From: Arctopsyche grandis
Taxonomy: Eukaryota > Arthropoda > Insecta > Trichoptera > Hydropsychidae
Assembly (NCBI RefSeq): GCF_051622035.1
Contig: NC_135361.1
Span: 28,265,205 to 28,329,204, forward strand
DNA: 64,000 bases
Direction: 5' to 3'
Position 1 is the stretch's first letter. Every line of letters begins with the position of its first letter. Position numbers and translations under genes: made by a program. The notes under the pieces are model-generated. The model had not been told where the DNA came from, searched no databases, and saw only the letters and a list, made by a program, of their open reading frames with translations. This document shows, in pieces, positions 1 through 12,292 of the stretch.

Positions 1-700
1 AAATTCTTTGGCGAATGCGTGTATTCGGCAAGAATTTGTCTGCTCCACGCATGGAGTCGGCAAATAGACAGCATCGCTCCGGTGTTGTTTTTTAGAACTG
101 GACAGCGTGGACAAGTGTCAAAGTGACAGCTGAATGAGTGTGTTTAATTTAGTTTAATTTACATATTATTATAGGGAGTCCGCTAGGTAGTAGGGAGGAT
201 TGCAGGAGAGAGAGACAAGTAAAAGCGATCTCAATTCAATCTTATACGTTTATTTGAGAACATTACTCTACTACTGTCGCTCCCGGACAAGGTTCGGGAG
301 TACCAACCTTAGCATTAACACATATGTGTATAATACCAACTGGCATGAGTCACATCATTATACTTAATTATAATCATTTTATATTAATATCCTACATATT
401 ATGTATAATATGACTACATACATATGTTTCGATCATCTCATATGACTTATACATAAATTAATGCCATTTTTATACATTTTGATCAATATTTTAACAGTGA
501 AACATATGTCATACATAATAATATGTAAATTAAACATCCTTATTCAGCTGTCACTTTGACACTTGGTTATAATATAACACGCTGTCCAGTTCACGCATTC
601 GGCAAAGAATTTACGGAATCCGTGAACTGGGCAACGTGCTTGCATTTTTCACGCATTCGGCAATTCTCTTGCCGAATGCTTGTAATAGACAATTTCATGG
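1..700. repeat. Large foldback-like inverted repeat with foreign centre
   Basis: The arm at about 95..172 (from AACTGGACAGCGTGG through the run before GGGAGTCC) recurs in reverse complement at about 515..592, including the block AGTGTCAAAGTGACAGCTGA. The outer parts also share inverted GCATTCGGCAA/TTGCCGAATGC words. The centre (about 173..510) starts GGGAGTCCGC and holds GGGAGGATTGC, a word that recurs near 51388. The left end may be cut by the window edge. The class is not recognised; a foldback element carrying a later insertion fits. Confidence 0.5.
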
Positions 701-3162
701 ATTCGGTGTAACATATACACAGTTTGTTTTTTAAGTGAAAACGGTTTTATGAACAGTTAAGTGAACTTGATTGTGTTGAGTAAGAAAAAAAAATCATTAA
801 CTACTCCTATCTTACATATTATGTATATCTGCTACTAATGCCAAAAACATAACAATTTCTCAATTGAAAAATACAAAAGTGTATAATATTTTGATATCGG
901 ATATTTTTAAATAAAATGTGTGCAATGGAAATAGTCATATGTTCATGACGAATTAGCGCGTGATTCTGATAACATTTTTTTTCGCATGAATTGGCACTCG
1001 CTTATCGATACTGTAACTCTCTCTCTTTCTTTGTTTGCTAATGAATATGATACACAAGTACGTCTTTTTCAGCCACACAATAAAAAAAACACAATCCTTT
1101 CATCCGTTTATAACGTGTTAAAGATGGCGCGGGCACGTTTTAAAAAGTGTACACAATGAAGACAATACACACAATTTATATAAGATTGTGCATAACATTA
1201 ATGAAAGTTTTTGCATCCTTGCTAGACTTTGGGATTTGTAAATTGGCAAAAGATCACTCGTCATTTAGAAGTCCGCGTGTAAGTATAGGTACATAAATTA
1301 AGCTTTATAGTTTTGAAACATTGTAATATATATGTATATAAATTTGAAAATTGAATAATTCATGTCATATAGGACGTACATGTTCTTTGTTTTGATTCAT
1401 TTTTAAATGACTTGAAGCGTACACTTCTCGTTTGATCCAATTACAGTAAATCTAAAGTGCTGTATTTCCCGTAAAACAATTTTAAAGCATCATTCCCTAA
1501 GCCAGGCTTTTGCAAACTGTGTTCCGCGGTGTTCTGCGTAAAATTTATAATTGTTATTAGCGCGAATTAATTTCAATCTACATATATAATTATATATTAC
1601 TAGTATTTTTCCTCGGCTTCGCTCGGTATTTGTAATATAAACAGCTTAAACATGGCAAAACAATCTAATAGTAAACATTCATTTGTTTTTTTTATGACGA
1701 TTCCAACAAATTGCCAACCTGCCCCATCTCTCGAAAAAATTTGAGTTTATGGCATCTCGAATTCGCTGATATATATGTACATATACAATGCTGTAAAAAT
1801 GATTGTCGAATTTGTCTATTGATGTCTTTATCACGTTACAGTAAATAACAGCAGTAGCCGTCAAAATCTATTCATGCTATACAGCAGTAAAAACATGTCA
1901 CCTCAACCTATCAAGCAAAACTGGTTTTCTTTGGCTACTATGGAAATGTGACGTCATAATAGCTATTGCACGCGTACTAATGAAAGTGCGCATGCGCAAA
2001 TGAATATCGATACAATACAAGCAATATTGCGCTGTATCGTCGCGCTCTGTAATGTATGTATGTATATGTAAGCCGATTTTGCCTTGCACTCAGCCAAAAC
2101 TTGTCTAAACGTGTCGAAACGTGCGTTGCTGTATAGTATGAGGAGAAACTGTCGTTTACGTGAGCTGCTGTGCTGTGCTGTAGCCGTAAACTGTTAAATT
2201 AAGATTAATCTCTCCCCTCCCCTTAAAAAATAAATATTTTGCGGCTCCCGAGACGACGAGTTGCCTAAAAATATTAAACAAGAAGCTTGAAAGTATTTTT
2301 TTTTTTTACTTTTTTTCATTGCAAAATAGCCCAGGAGTTCCGTCAAAATTTCAAGATTTATTTTGCGGAAAAATTTTGAGAAACCCTGCCCTAGGCTATA
2401 ATGAACCATTATTGCCTAGGGCAGGGTCATTATTAATGATAATTTTTGAATATTTTTACTTCATTTTGCTAATTGTTTTGTGAACGGGATTTTTAGTCGC
2501 ACTTTGGCAGGAATGTTTGTTTTTTCAAGTGAAAGAAAGACCCTTGTAATACGAATAATGAATATTCATTAATATATAATATAAACAATCTAACTACATA
2601 CTTTGTTTAAAAAAAAAAACACGTCTAGATATTAATAAGTGCAACTTTTCACTTGTGTTATTTTATTTTTATCTCAATTAACATTTTTTTGTACATGTAA
2701 TTAAATATGTATGTTGATTTTTCAGTTCATAATAAATAGTGTGAATTAAAAAAATGCTATCTTCTGTTTGTGTGTAGACATGTGAAATTTTTGACGGCTG
2801 AATTAGAAAAAAAAAACAATAAAAAAGCGTTATCTTGAAACGGACTTATGAAGGTTGTTCGGGTCAGTTGACGTCAAAGTTTTTTATATCAGTTTTTTTA
2901 GATCAGGCGAGTATTAAAATTTACCGATTAAGCTGTCGTCGAACATTACAAAAAAAAGAAACGAACCAAGCCCGTTTCTTGCATATATTTTCAATTGCAT
3001 CATGGTATTATTTTACACTTGTACGAGTACATGTTGTCATCAACATACGTTCATCGTACATCTACATACATATGCGCGCAAAGATGATAACTACACAAAA
3101 CCGGGACGTTTTGTGTCTCCGTGTTCGTCGGTGCGCGCCCTGTGTCCTAATTTGAATGCAGC
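701..3162. other. AT-rich non-coding stretch
   Basis: No convincing coding exon is seen. It is AT-rich with short A and T runs. One degraded SINE piece lies at about 1690..1840. A short palindrome near 2384..2426 (CCCTAGGC ... GCCTAGGG) adjoins GAGAAACCCTG, a typical hAT terminal word, so an old hAT end may be present. It is probably Dok-7 intron 1 or upstream DNA. Confidence 0.4.
1690..1840 (+). repeat. SINE fragment (body only)
   Basis: It carries the family body words ATTCCAACAAATTGCCAACC, then CATCTCGAATT, then a degraded version of the AAATGCTGCAAATTTGTC segment and GATGTCT. The tRNA-like head and the 3' hairpin are missing. Confidence 0.6.
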
Positions 3163-3166
3163 TTAA

Positions 3167-3709
3167 CCCTCCCTCACCGAAGTGGGGTATGCAAATGCCC
3201 CAATTTTTTACGTTTTTCGTAATAACTATGTGGTTTTCAAAGCTATAAACCCTATATTTATTGTATTCTTAGAATGAACTACAAGAAATTTATTTTAATA
3301 GATTTTGTATGATTTAGAAAAGGGGTACATCGTAAAAAAATACATTTATACATTTCTACGTTCCAAAGTATGATTTAAAGGCGGTAGCGATAAGTCACGT
3401 TTTTGATTGTTCGCTTGCATATTCTTATTGATCTATGAATCAATGCGAGAGACAGAGACAGCTATATTTTCGTAAGCTATTTTTTTCGTCGCTTTTGGCG
3501 CGTGGCTATTGAGTCATGCAGTCGCCTGTTGGCCTTACCTATGTGCGTTTGCGTGTTGATGCTTGTCGTTATTTTTTAATACAAAAATATTCAAAAACAT
3601 GCTATAGGACTAAAACTTTTTTATGTTAATTTTGATTAAAAAATACTGGGGTCTTACTCGACCCCGGTTCGGGACACTCGTTCGATCTCGACGCTCCGTC
3701 CTTCAAAGG
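3167..3709. mobile_element. piggyBac-like MITE, copy 1 (TTAA duplication)
   Basis: A 543-bp element is flanked by TTAA at 3163..3166 and 3710..3713. One end begins CCCTCCCTCACCGAAG, the other reads inward CCTTTGAAGGACGGAG. A closely similar copy lies in the opposite orientation at 61148..61740. It has no transposase. TTAA duplication and CCC-type ends are typical of piggyBac-mobilised non-autonomous elements. Confidence 0.75.
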
Positions 3710-3713
3710 TTAA

Positions 3714-4952
3714 TATACATTTACACACTTTTCCTTTATAATGAAACAATCCTTTTCAGTTATTTGTTTTGTCTTAGTTGAAGTTTCATTCAGAAATTGG
3801 GTCAACGAGGAGGGTGTGGTGCGATGACCCGGAATCCGAATTCGGATTTAAATGTCTCTTAATTCGTTCAATTTTTTAAATCGAAATCGCAAACACACAC
3901 TTTGAGGAACGCAAGCGTCAGTACGGAACATCGCAATGCTTGCACCGAATATATTTTTAATTAATTAATTACTTTTCAATTTCGGAGTCGACAACTCGAA
4001 CGCTTTCGTATTAATCAATCGTTATTAAAAACGAGTCAAGTTTCAACCATTTGTCATAATTATCTTATGTCAACGTACGAGAGTGTGATTAATAGTTTGA
4101 GTCTTTACTCTAATGTCCCGCTATTTTGCTCGGAAATGCTATGTAATTTGTATCGAATGGAAAGCTCGTCGCCTGTTACACAGTTTTATGTAACAAATCA
4201 AAAGTTACAGTCCATCGACCGTGTCCTCGTTTCGATCCTTCCCCGTGACTCTCTCATCTCACCTCTACTATTTAGATTGTTATGTATAAACGTTGCAATC
4301 AGTTTTAAATTTAAATACATACATTCTTTAAATATTCGATTTCTCCTTGCTAATTTTAGCATAATATCAGTCAGTAAGGATCTAATTATGACTTGTTAGG
4401 TTTAGTTTTAATACTAATGATTAGATATCGAAGGGTCACTAGGGCAATAACAAATGGCAATACACGTTCCAACAGTTTTGAATTAAAAAAGTTAACAATA
4501 GCCATACCGCCTTATGCTGATAAGTGTTACCATTCATTTTTTGTTTTATTCCCTGCTTGGGCGACGCCGGGTATATCTGCTGATTAGAAATTACATCCAA
4601 CGCGATTTGTCTCAAGACTGGTTGTACGACTTATCAAGACGATTCATTGCTCGTAGACTTTGATGTTAGTGTATTGAAGGTTACGTGTTTTTGAAAGGCT
4701 CGTGTCTGTTTTATATTAAACTTCCGGGAATTACATACAAGTATTGTATTAATACGAGGTTTCGTATACAGAAGATAATACAAAATGCTAATTGATAAAA
4801 TATATGACAAATGATGGGCTAATCGTCTCGTTACTCAATAATGGGTTGAAGTTTTTTTTTTGCGAATATCGTTGCAATTATTAAGTCAATTATAAATCTT
4901 ATGTATGTTAACTGCAGTATGTGTACATATATTTTATTTTATTATATGTATA
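3714..4952. other. AT-rich non-coding stretch
   Basis: Short open frames of 60-110 codons are present, but they have AT-driven composition, no recognisable domain and no splice context. No repeat with readable ends was found. Confidence 0.35.
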
Positions 4953-4956
4953 CTAG

Positions 4957-5300
4957 GAAGGCCTAACAGGTAAACCCCTATGCACTTTCCCGGCCAATTA
5001 CAAACATCGATAAACAATTATGTTTATAAAGTATCATAGAGAAAAAGTGGGTAGCATTTTATGATATCAGCAAATTCGATATGTTATAAACTTTAATTTG
5101 CGGGAGATAAATATTTTTATATTATTTTATTTGTGCATATATACCAGGAAGGCCTAACAGGTCAACTCCAATGCACTCTCCTGGCCAATTACAAATATCG
5201 ATAAACAAACATGTTTATACAGTATCATAGAGACAGAGTGGGTCGCATTTTCTGAAATCAGCAAATTCGATATGCTACAAAGTCGAATTTGCTGATTTCG
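4957..5300 (-). repeat. Two head-to-tail SINE 3' fragments
   Basis: Two partial copies of the SINE lie in tandem (about 4957..5104 and 5139..5300), each opening with GGAAGGCCTAACAGGT and followed by the ATCGATAAACA body. Each covers only the 3' half of the family; heads are absent. The spacing of about 180 bp suggests a local tandem duplication or two insertions at neighbouring sites. Confidence 0.7.
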
Positions 5301-5517
5301 CCAAACTTTTTAATTTTCAATATAATAGTAGACTAGTGTTGTGCCGGTTGATATTTCAATGGGTGGTTTTGGAAAGGAATTGATGCGTTAACATCTCCTG
5401 AGGCTATTGCCGCTAGTGGTTTCAGCATACACAGGTATTGTGGTCAATTCGTATCGACCACCTGACTTCGCCTAGCCGTCCCTTTATAAATGAGCGTGTA
5501 CATATATACATATATAG

Positions 5518-5925
5518 CCAGCAGTGTGGCTTGATGGTAGCGTTTATGTTTAGCACTAAGTGATCAGTGGATTCGATCCGCTATACTGCTGGTTAGATTT
5601 GGGGGTATTTGTGACTCCAAATCGATCGTTTCTTATCAGAGGTTGCCAGTTTTATCTGATCATTGTTGAAACGGTTCCTCAAAGTTGGCAAAAAATCATC
5701 TTTCCTATTGTCACAAATCGTCTGTATTTATTGTATGTACAATTTGTAAAAATTATGTACAAATCTAAAATCCATACATGTCTCAATGGATTAATTCTGT
5801 CATTGATTGTTCAGCTTCTGGAAATACAGTGATTTATGTAATAATAAAAAAAAGCTTCATTGTTTGTAATTAATTGTCCAGGAAGACGCATTGGGGTTTT
5901 CCTGTAAAACCTTCCTGGTATATAT
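5518..5925 (+). repeat. tRNA-headed SINE, near full length
   Basis: A near-complete copy. The head runs from CCAGCAG to CTGCTGG with a B-box-like GGATTCGATCC. Next comes the core (TGTGACTCCAAATCGATCGT, then GAAACGGTTCC), an internal body, and the 3' hairpin CCAGGAAGACGC ... CCTTCCTGG followed by a short A-rich tail. The head differs from those of most other copies. Confidence 0.85.
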
Positions 5926-5939
5926 CTATGTAAAAAAAA

Positions 5940-7148
5940 AAAATGTATCTTCGTCAGTGGTCACGGCGCGACCTCCTGCATTATTATGAACATTGATCAT
6001 TTTTATATTATTTAAGGATCCATATTTGTCTGAGCAAAATAGCATACATACATACATACATCCCTTTAGTTTTTATGTATTTTATATTATACAGCTTTCC
6101 CTGAAAACAACCATTGCATATACATACATTCATACATAGGTTTTTCACTGTCATATTTTATTTTTGATAATTTATTTCTTATAATATATGAATTTATGAA
6201 CGTTTACATTTTTCTATTCATTTTTATTATTATACTATGCCATTCAATGCGGGACGAATAGAGGAGGGGGGGCTTGTATTTAACGACACTTTTACGACGT
6301 TCGAAATTGGACAGATAAAAAGGATGTATTGCTTGCTCCTCGGAATTCATTACGAGACGAACTCTCCACGTAAAAATAAAAAAAAAATAAAATACCGAAA
6401 AAAATATATATTTCTCTATGACCATCTTAGTTTTTCCTCCTTCGTGGCGATTTTTTCATCGGTATTTTACTTTTATCTTTGTATATGTATACGATGTTTT
6501 CTTCTCGCTATGCGAAGTCGACACCATTAAAGCGAACAGCTCGTTTATTTTGAATCGTCTTTTTTTTATAGTAATTTTCGCGGTCGCCGGAGGGTTCATT
6601 CACGTACAGCTGTCGCATATATTCAATAAAAGATTTCCTAAGTCTATTTTTAACCGACGATATCGAGTTTCGCACACGTGAGAGGGTTCCTATTATTGTA
6701 TTGTAAGAAGCTGTCATATTATTAAACCGTAATTACGCGCCCTTACCGTTCGAAGGGCTTTTTTTTAATCATTAACCCTTTTCAGTCGGCTTCACAAATT
6801 GTATTATTCGTAAGTTGGTACCGGACGCGGGGCGAACTAAGCTCACCGATGTTCATTTTTGATTTTTTGGAATCCTGGCTTTTTAAAGACTTATATATAA
6901 TAGTTTAATGAACTTTCTTTATATACATACTAACATAAAAGCAATATACATATTTTGGAAAATATTATATTCTGATTTTTCGTCATGAGTGTGAAAGTAA
7001 ATTTTTTGTGAGAAATTAAGCAAAATATGACACACGCGGCGCGCACGAAGACATAAGACGCGAACGGAGACAGAAAATATAATGCCTCCAATTAGGTTCG
7101 TCGGTGCGTGCTTTGTGTCTCCAAGCGCGTCTTGTATCTGTTCACTAG
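5940..7148. other. Non-coding stretch, nothing recognised
   Basis: It holds low-complexity AT DNA, CATA microsatellite bits and overlapping short open frames on both strands at 6204..6717 that look like chance. No gene or bounded repeat could be supported. Confidence 0.35.
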
Positions 7149-7152
7149 TTAA

Positions 7153-7352
7153 ACCCTTTGCCCGCGGCAACTTTCACGGTACTTTTTTAGCAATATTTCA
7201 AGATTTTTCTTGCAATATACATATATTGCAAGATTTCTTCAAGTGACCAAATATGTCAATTGACACCTGAAGTATTTTTTTAAATAGTGTATCACGCCAT
7301 TCTACTCGAATTTTACGCATGACGTCTATAGCGGTCATCCACGGGCCAAGGG
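7153..7352. mobile_element. TTAA-flanked MITE
   Basis: TTAA occurs at 7149..7152 and 7353..7356. The ends are inverted: CCCTTTGCCCGCGG on the left, CCCTTGGCCCGTGG reading inward from the right. An internal palindrome around TTGCAATATACATATATTGC is visible. The terminal words resemble those of the element at 34723..35190, so both belong to one piggyBac-like group. Confidence 0.65.
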
Positions 7353-7569
7353 TTAAAGATTGCGTCACTATCCACTTGTGTAGTAATGAATAGTGACACA
7401 ACCTATGTATATCCTGTCGCATCACTGTGCACAAGGCCCAAAGAGAATAAAAATATTGTTAAATGTGACGTCTAATTCCAAAAGCTCAACGTAGTATTTA
7501 CAGATATTTTAAATGCTGTATTTCTTATTTTATTTATTTTTATAAAATATTTTAACGTCAAGTAAGTGT

Positions 7570-8010
7570 AAAATGTAAGATTAGGCGATCGGTGTTCGTC
7601 GACCACTGGTTCACCAGCACTGATTGTCTGTTCGCGGGTTCGCGCCAAAAATGCCTCGACGTATGAGCGAGCTGTATACAACAGCCAATAAGGTCTCCTG
7701 GCCCATTGACCAATGATCTTTCTGTGCTGAGAGTACAGGTCTGTTACTGAGAGTTGGCGCGTTCTCATACTCGCGCGAAACGGAGAGTGTCTTTTTATCA
7801 TATTCACTGACACTATACAAGCGCATTTGTTTGCGTCAACTCTCCGTAACAGACCTATACATGTTTTGTATAAATATTCGGCGGATTTGTTCCGTGGATT
7901 GATTCGGAACTGGCTGGTCGACGGATCAACAATAAACTACCTCGACCACTACTCAGTGCGTCTTTCGCTCCGATCTTGGGAACCCCTCTACACGTCCACA
8001 CGAAGTACAG
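7570..8010 (+). mobile_element. LTR-like promoter/polyadenylation remnant
   Basis: A GC-richer block has a TATA box (TATAAAT, 7869..7875) and, about 55 bp later, a poly(A) signal (AATAAA, 7931..7936) followed by CTACCTCGACCACTACTCAG. The same layout and a related downstream word (TAAACTACTTCGACCACTC) occur in the LTR-like block at 46200..48340. That supports an LTR of one retrotransposon family, but exact ends and duplication were not found. Confidence 0.45.
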
Positions 8011-8867
8011 CTATCAATTTTTGGTGTGTGATCTTTTTAATGAGTTTTGACATTTGAAATAATTCATCATATAACAAAAAAATGTTTTTTTTTATACTAA
8101 ATTTCCGTGGGTACTTACTTTTGTTGAAAATTGCAACGATTTTCAATTTTTTGTCAATTGAAGCTAATTTGGACCAACGCTTGCCGAAAGTAATGTCTCG
8201 CAAGGGTTAGCATCGTCTTGGAAATGCTAGTATATTTTGAGCGCATTTCCGGTCGAATCTACAGAGTGTGCTCGAAGTAATGTACGCATTGTAAAATCGC
8301 GAGGGGAAACATTAATAGAACTCGACTTTTGCGAAAGTAACGGCGCATTACAAGTGGAACGAGCTGAAATTTATCGACTTTCATAACACGCTGAAATTCT
8401 CCTCTTTTTTATGGTTTTTTTTTTGTTATGAAAAATCGCCGCTTTTTCCCGCCATTTCTGTGCGGTCGCCATTGTTATTTTCGCTGACGCGATTTATGGT
8501 TGTTATTTTTTTTTTGATACTTCTACGAATTTAATACGATTGTGATAATAATTGCTGTACTTATTTCGTTGAAAAAACCATAATCCAACCAGTCGATAAA
8601 ATCCTACGGCGTTTCATATACGCACACACACACACACGCACAATAGATCTACATATAATATATTCACTTTTTCGTAACAAAATTGTACTTATCTCAAACA
8701 GAGCGCAAAAGCTGATAGATATCGTCGGTACATTAACTTCACACCTCACTAACTAACCAGTCTAGGTACAATTTCATTAACTATTTATTAATTTTTTGAT
8801 TTTTTGAAGAAGCTGAGAATCTTACATATAGAGTCACTATGAGGATCTTTATGCTTACTATACACAA
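8011..8867. other. Non-coding stretch, nothing recognised
   Basis: AT-rich DNA with a short (CA)n run near 8622..8640. No exon, RNA gene or bounded repeat could be supported. Confidence 0.3.
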
Positions 8868-9200
8868 TAATTGGCCCGCGATGACCAATTACATTTCGTT
8901 TCAGTTTCGCATTGCAATTTGGTCAAGAAATACAATATTGTTTGTGCGTATAGCGATCGGTAGAATTTGACTTTTATTTTTGGTTACTTTTGAGTTTGTG
9001 TTTCGTATTTTGAAATACTTATATTAATAAAATTTTAATATAAGAAAGTAAGTTGTTGATATTATTAATTTTTTTATGGAATGTATTTTATATTATTGGA
9101 ATTTAATATTTTTTAGGCGGTAAAAGTAATTGTTAACGTCATTTCATGGACAGCAAAACTTAAAGTAATATTATTAAAGTCCTTGAATTGAATTATATTG
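8868..9200 (-). repeat. Unclassified dispersed repeat, shorter copy
   Basis: The reverse complement matches both sides of a much longer locus at about 49130..50120. Shared words include AAAAATAAAAGTCAAATTCT, TTGTATTTCTTGACCAAA and GACAATTACTTTTA-like sequence. This copy lacks the extra ~750 bp present there, so it approximates the uninterrupted form. Family unknown. Confidence 0.55.
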
Positions 9201-10538
9201 TAATAATATTACATATATAATTTAATAAGCAATAATTAAAAAAAATAAAGAAAGAATAATTTTACGCCCTTACAATGTTAAAACACATTGCACGAATGCG
9301 ACAGCATGCTCGGTTTTCGTAAGTCTCTCGCTACATCGGATCGCGAATTACTTTCGATATTTTTATAATAAACAAGGGTAGGGAAGGAGAATGTTTCCTT
9401 TGATATTTTCTAGCTTCTTGCGGGTTATTGTATTATATATATATGGCTGCGTTCGAATTCCGTTGAGACCGCGCACATTATAAGCATCAACAAACAGTTT
9501 TATCATAATATGGGACTTAGTGTTATATCATAATATGGAACTTACATAGAGTTCTCATCTTGTAGGTACATATGTATATGTAACAAATCAAAAGATTTAT
9601 ATCGTTGTGGCGCTCCACCGAGTAAACTTATTTTATTTTATACAGGTATACAACTATTTTTTACTCACACGATATTTATTTTTATTATTAGTATATTCAA
9701 AGCCAATTGCAAACATCGAACATCAAACATTACAACCATCTATGAGAAATAGGATAGGATTAAATAGGAAATTAATGTTTTAAACCACCTAACGAGTCTA
9801 ATTTTACTCTACCGCCTTTGTCTCCTGATAACCACATCCTACAATAATATATAAACTTTCTTAGATATACCTGTGATAAGGCCAAACAATATATGCATGC
9901 TATTAAATATTGCCCGTTATCTAGTAATTTTGACTTTTGCTATTTAATACGTTCGAACGGTAAACAAATTCACATATGTACATATGTAGTCAATAATAAA
10001 TTAAAAGAAAAGCATTATTTAATTATTTTCCGGGAACTTGAAATGCATATGTACATATAGATTATAGTCATTGATATAATAGTATCATAATATAAATGAT
10101 TTACGATCTATAAATCTAAAGTTTAATTGGATTAATTGAAGTCCTACTGATATTTGCCATAATTGATTGTTTTTTGGATTTTTTTCTTCAATGTAGTTAA
10201 AATTATACACATTTACCGCCTACACACATTGGCCGTAATTCTTCTAAATTAATGTAGCGTTTTATTTCATCAATTTTTTGCACGTTATGTATTTAAAAAC
10301 GCGTTTCTTTGCCCGCCCACGCTGCAGCTTAGAATCTTTCGATTCCACTTAAATGAATCATTACCGGATTTGGTTTCATTGTGGACAACCTTCCTTGTCA
10401 TGAGATTGTTTGGCGAAATAAAGCAGGCCAAACACTAAAAAGGCATGATTGCCTCTATAGATCGGCCGTTACAATGTGGAGAATCGCTGGAGATTTCGCG
10501 TCTATCTGTCATGGCCGCCATTTTATTTGCGGTTGTAG
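9201..10538. other. Non-coding stretch with one degraded repeat
   Basis: About 9700..9845 matches 17960..18180 (ACCGCC.TTGTCTCCTGA, ATCCTACAAT), together with traces of the SINE body. The remainder is AT-rich with no recognisable gene. Confidence 0.4.
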
Positions 10539-10546
10539 GTTATTAG

Positions 10547-10690
10547 TAGAGGTCGGAATCTGAAGGGGCCGGAAACGTGCCGCCTATTGTTCCAGTGTTG
10601 TAAATCCTTTGTAAAAAAGGTTCGGCAAACCTTTAACAATGCATTTACAATCTTTGAACAATAAACAGCCCCTTCAGATTCCGGTCTCTA
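10547..10690. mobile_element. TAGAG-type MITE, copy 1 (8-bp duplication GTTATTAG)
   Basis: A 144-bp element has the 8-bp duplication GTTATTAG at 10539..10546 and 10691..10698. The inverted ends are TAGAGGTCGGAATCTGAAGG and TAGAGACCGGAATCTGAAGG (right end read inward). Five copies of the family are in the window. Ends of the TAGNG type plus 8-bp duplications point to hAT transposases. Confidence 0.85.
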
Positions 10691-10780
10691 GTTATTAGTA
10701 GACATTGGATAGACATTAGGGCAATAACGAATAACAATACACGTTTCAACAAGGACTTATACCTCAAGCGAGCGATCGAA

Positions 10781-11451
10781 CTAGGGGTTCCAAAACCCCG
10801 CCCGAAAGAAAAAGCCGGTTTTCGGTGTTTTTACAAATAAAAAACTGGTTGATCGTTTTAAAGTTTAAATTTTTATATTGAAAATTGTAAATATATGTAT
10901 ATTATATTAAGCAAAAAAATAATTGCGTATAAATTAAATTGAGTTATAAACATTATGAACTTTCATAAGTTCATTATTTCATATGTATATATTATTACTA
11001 AAAATATCACAGCCGTAAAAAGGCAGATTCTGAATATGAACAAATAATTAAATGATTTAAATAAGCTTCTATCAAGAAGAAGAACGCCCAAAAACTACAA
11101 ATTATGGAAAACCCAATTTGCCGAAATTCCGAATGGCCTTGTTTAGGTTATTGAAACTACTTTCAATAACATTTTATTGGTTTATGACCTTCGTCCATTA
11201 CTATATCTCAAAGCCGCCGCGAATTGCCGTATCTTTTTTTGTTGTTCAAAGAAATATACGCCTATTCCCTAAGAAAGTTTGCATCCAATACACATTTTTT
11301 TTTTATATTTCATAGAAATTTGAAATTCGTAATTGTTAAAACCTTAAAAAGCTGGTTGATCGAGCCAAAATAGCCGGTTTTCGGTTTTTTGAAAGATGAT
11401 CAAAAAGCCGGTTTTTCGGTTTCGGTTTAGGCCGGCTTGGAAGCCCTAGTC
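10781..11451. mobile_element. hAT-like element with CTAGGGNTTCCAA ends
   Basis: The left end reads CTAGGGGTTCCAAAACC, the right end read inward CTAGGGCTTCCAAGCC. Repeated AGCCGGTTTTCGG words occur near both ends. No clean 8-bp duplication is visible, so the element is old or its limits are slightly off. No transposase is seen inside. A 65-codon frame at 11118..11315 looks fortuitous. Confidence 0.5.
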
Positions 11452-12292
11452 AGCATGTACGATGGGACCACGAACAATTCCAGTCCATAGTCCACCAACG
11501 ATTTCGATTTATATATCATTAAAGCCAAACGAGTGTAGGTACAATAGGAGGGCCATTATCAGAGTCTCTGTCCTCTGTCCCTTGACGCCTGGTTCTTTCG
11601 TCGCGTTTTATAATGGCGTTGTTTTTGTTGTTTTCGCATTTGCCTAATTTTATGGCATTCATTTTGAACGCTCCAATGGAAAATAACTCCCCACTCCCAC
11701 TCCCCTTCCATCGCCGTGCCCCGAAAAAAGGGAAAATTCGTCAGGACCTCCAGCTCGGGCCAGTTTGATAGTCTCGGACGAAACGATTAAACCCAAGGGT
11801 TATTTAAGTGTTTTTTTTTGCACGCGGGACAAGCTAAATGGGATCCCGGTACGTACCTACGGAATCTAATTTTCATTTTTTTTTCGTATCGGTACGTCTG
11901 CGCCAGTGATTCTCAGTCTTTTACAGCTCACGACCCACTGTTTGCTTCTAAGACCTCTAATCTGAAACTCTTCCATAATTTTTTACAAGATTTTTCTTAG
12001 TTTCACTTAGTTCGTTAGTCTGACAAACTTCCTACACTCTTCCGATCGCTTTGAAACTTTGCCATTTTGCGAGGTTTGACCGCCGATAGAGATTTCAATT
12101 GGGTCCTTGTCTGTTTGACTATCCGCCCCCCACTCGTTTTGTCAGATTTAATTGCTAAAACACCCATAACTTTATAATTTTCACACTATATCTTAAAAAA
12201 AATTGCATTACAGGCTCTTATTACCTCTTATATATATATATATTTTTACTTCACTAATAGGTTATACATATAATGATTTTTTTTTATTTATA
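11452..12292. other. Non-coding stretch, nothing recognised
   Basis: Short open frames only. Around 11905 a TCAGTCTTTTACAGCTCACG word could be a transposon end, but no partner was found. Confidence 0.3.

Noticed and set aside
2384-2426. hAT insertion with CCCTAGGC duplication
   Set aside because: One hAT-like end is present, but no second end with the same flanking 8-mer was found.
6204-6717. Overlapping open frames on both strands
   Set aside because: AT-driven composition, no domain, no splice-site support and mutual overlap.
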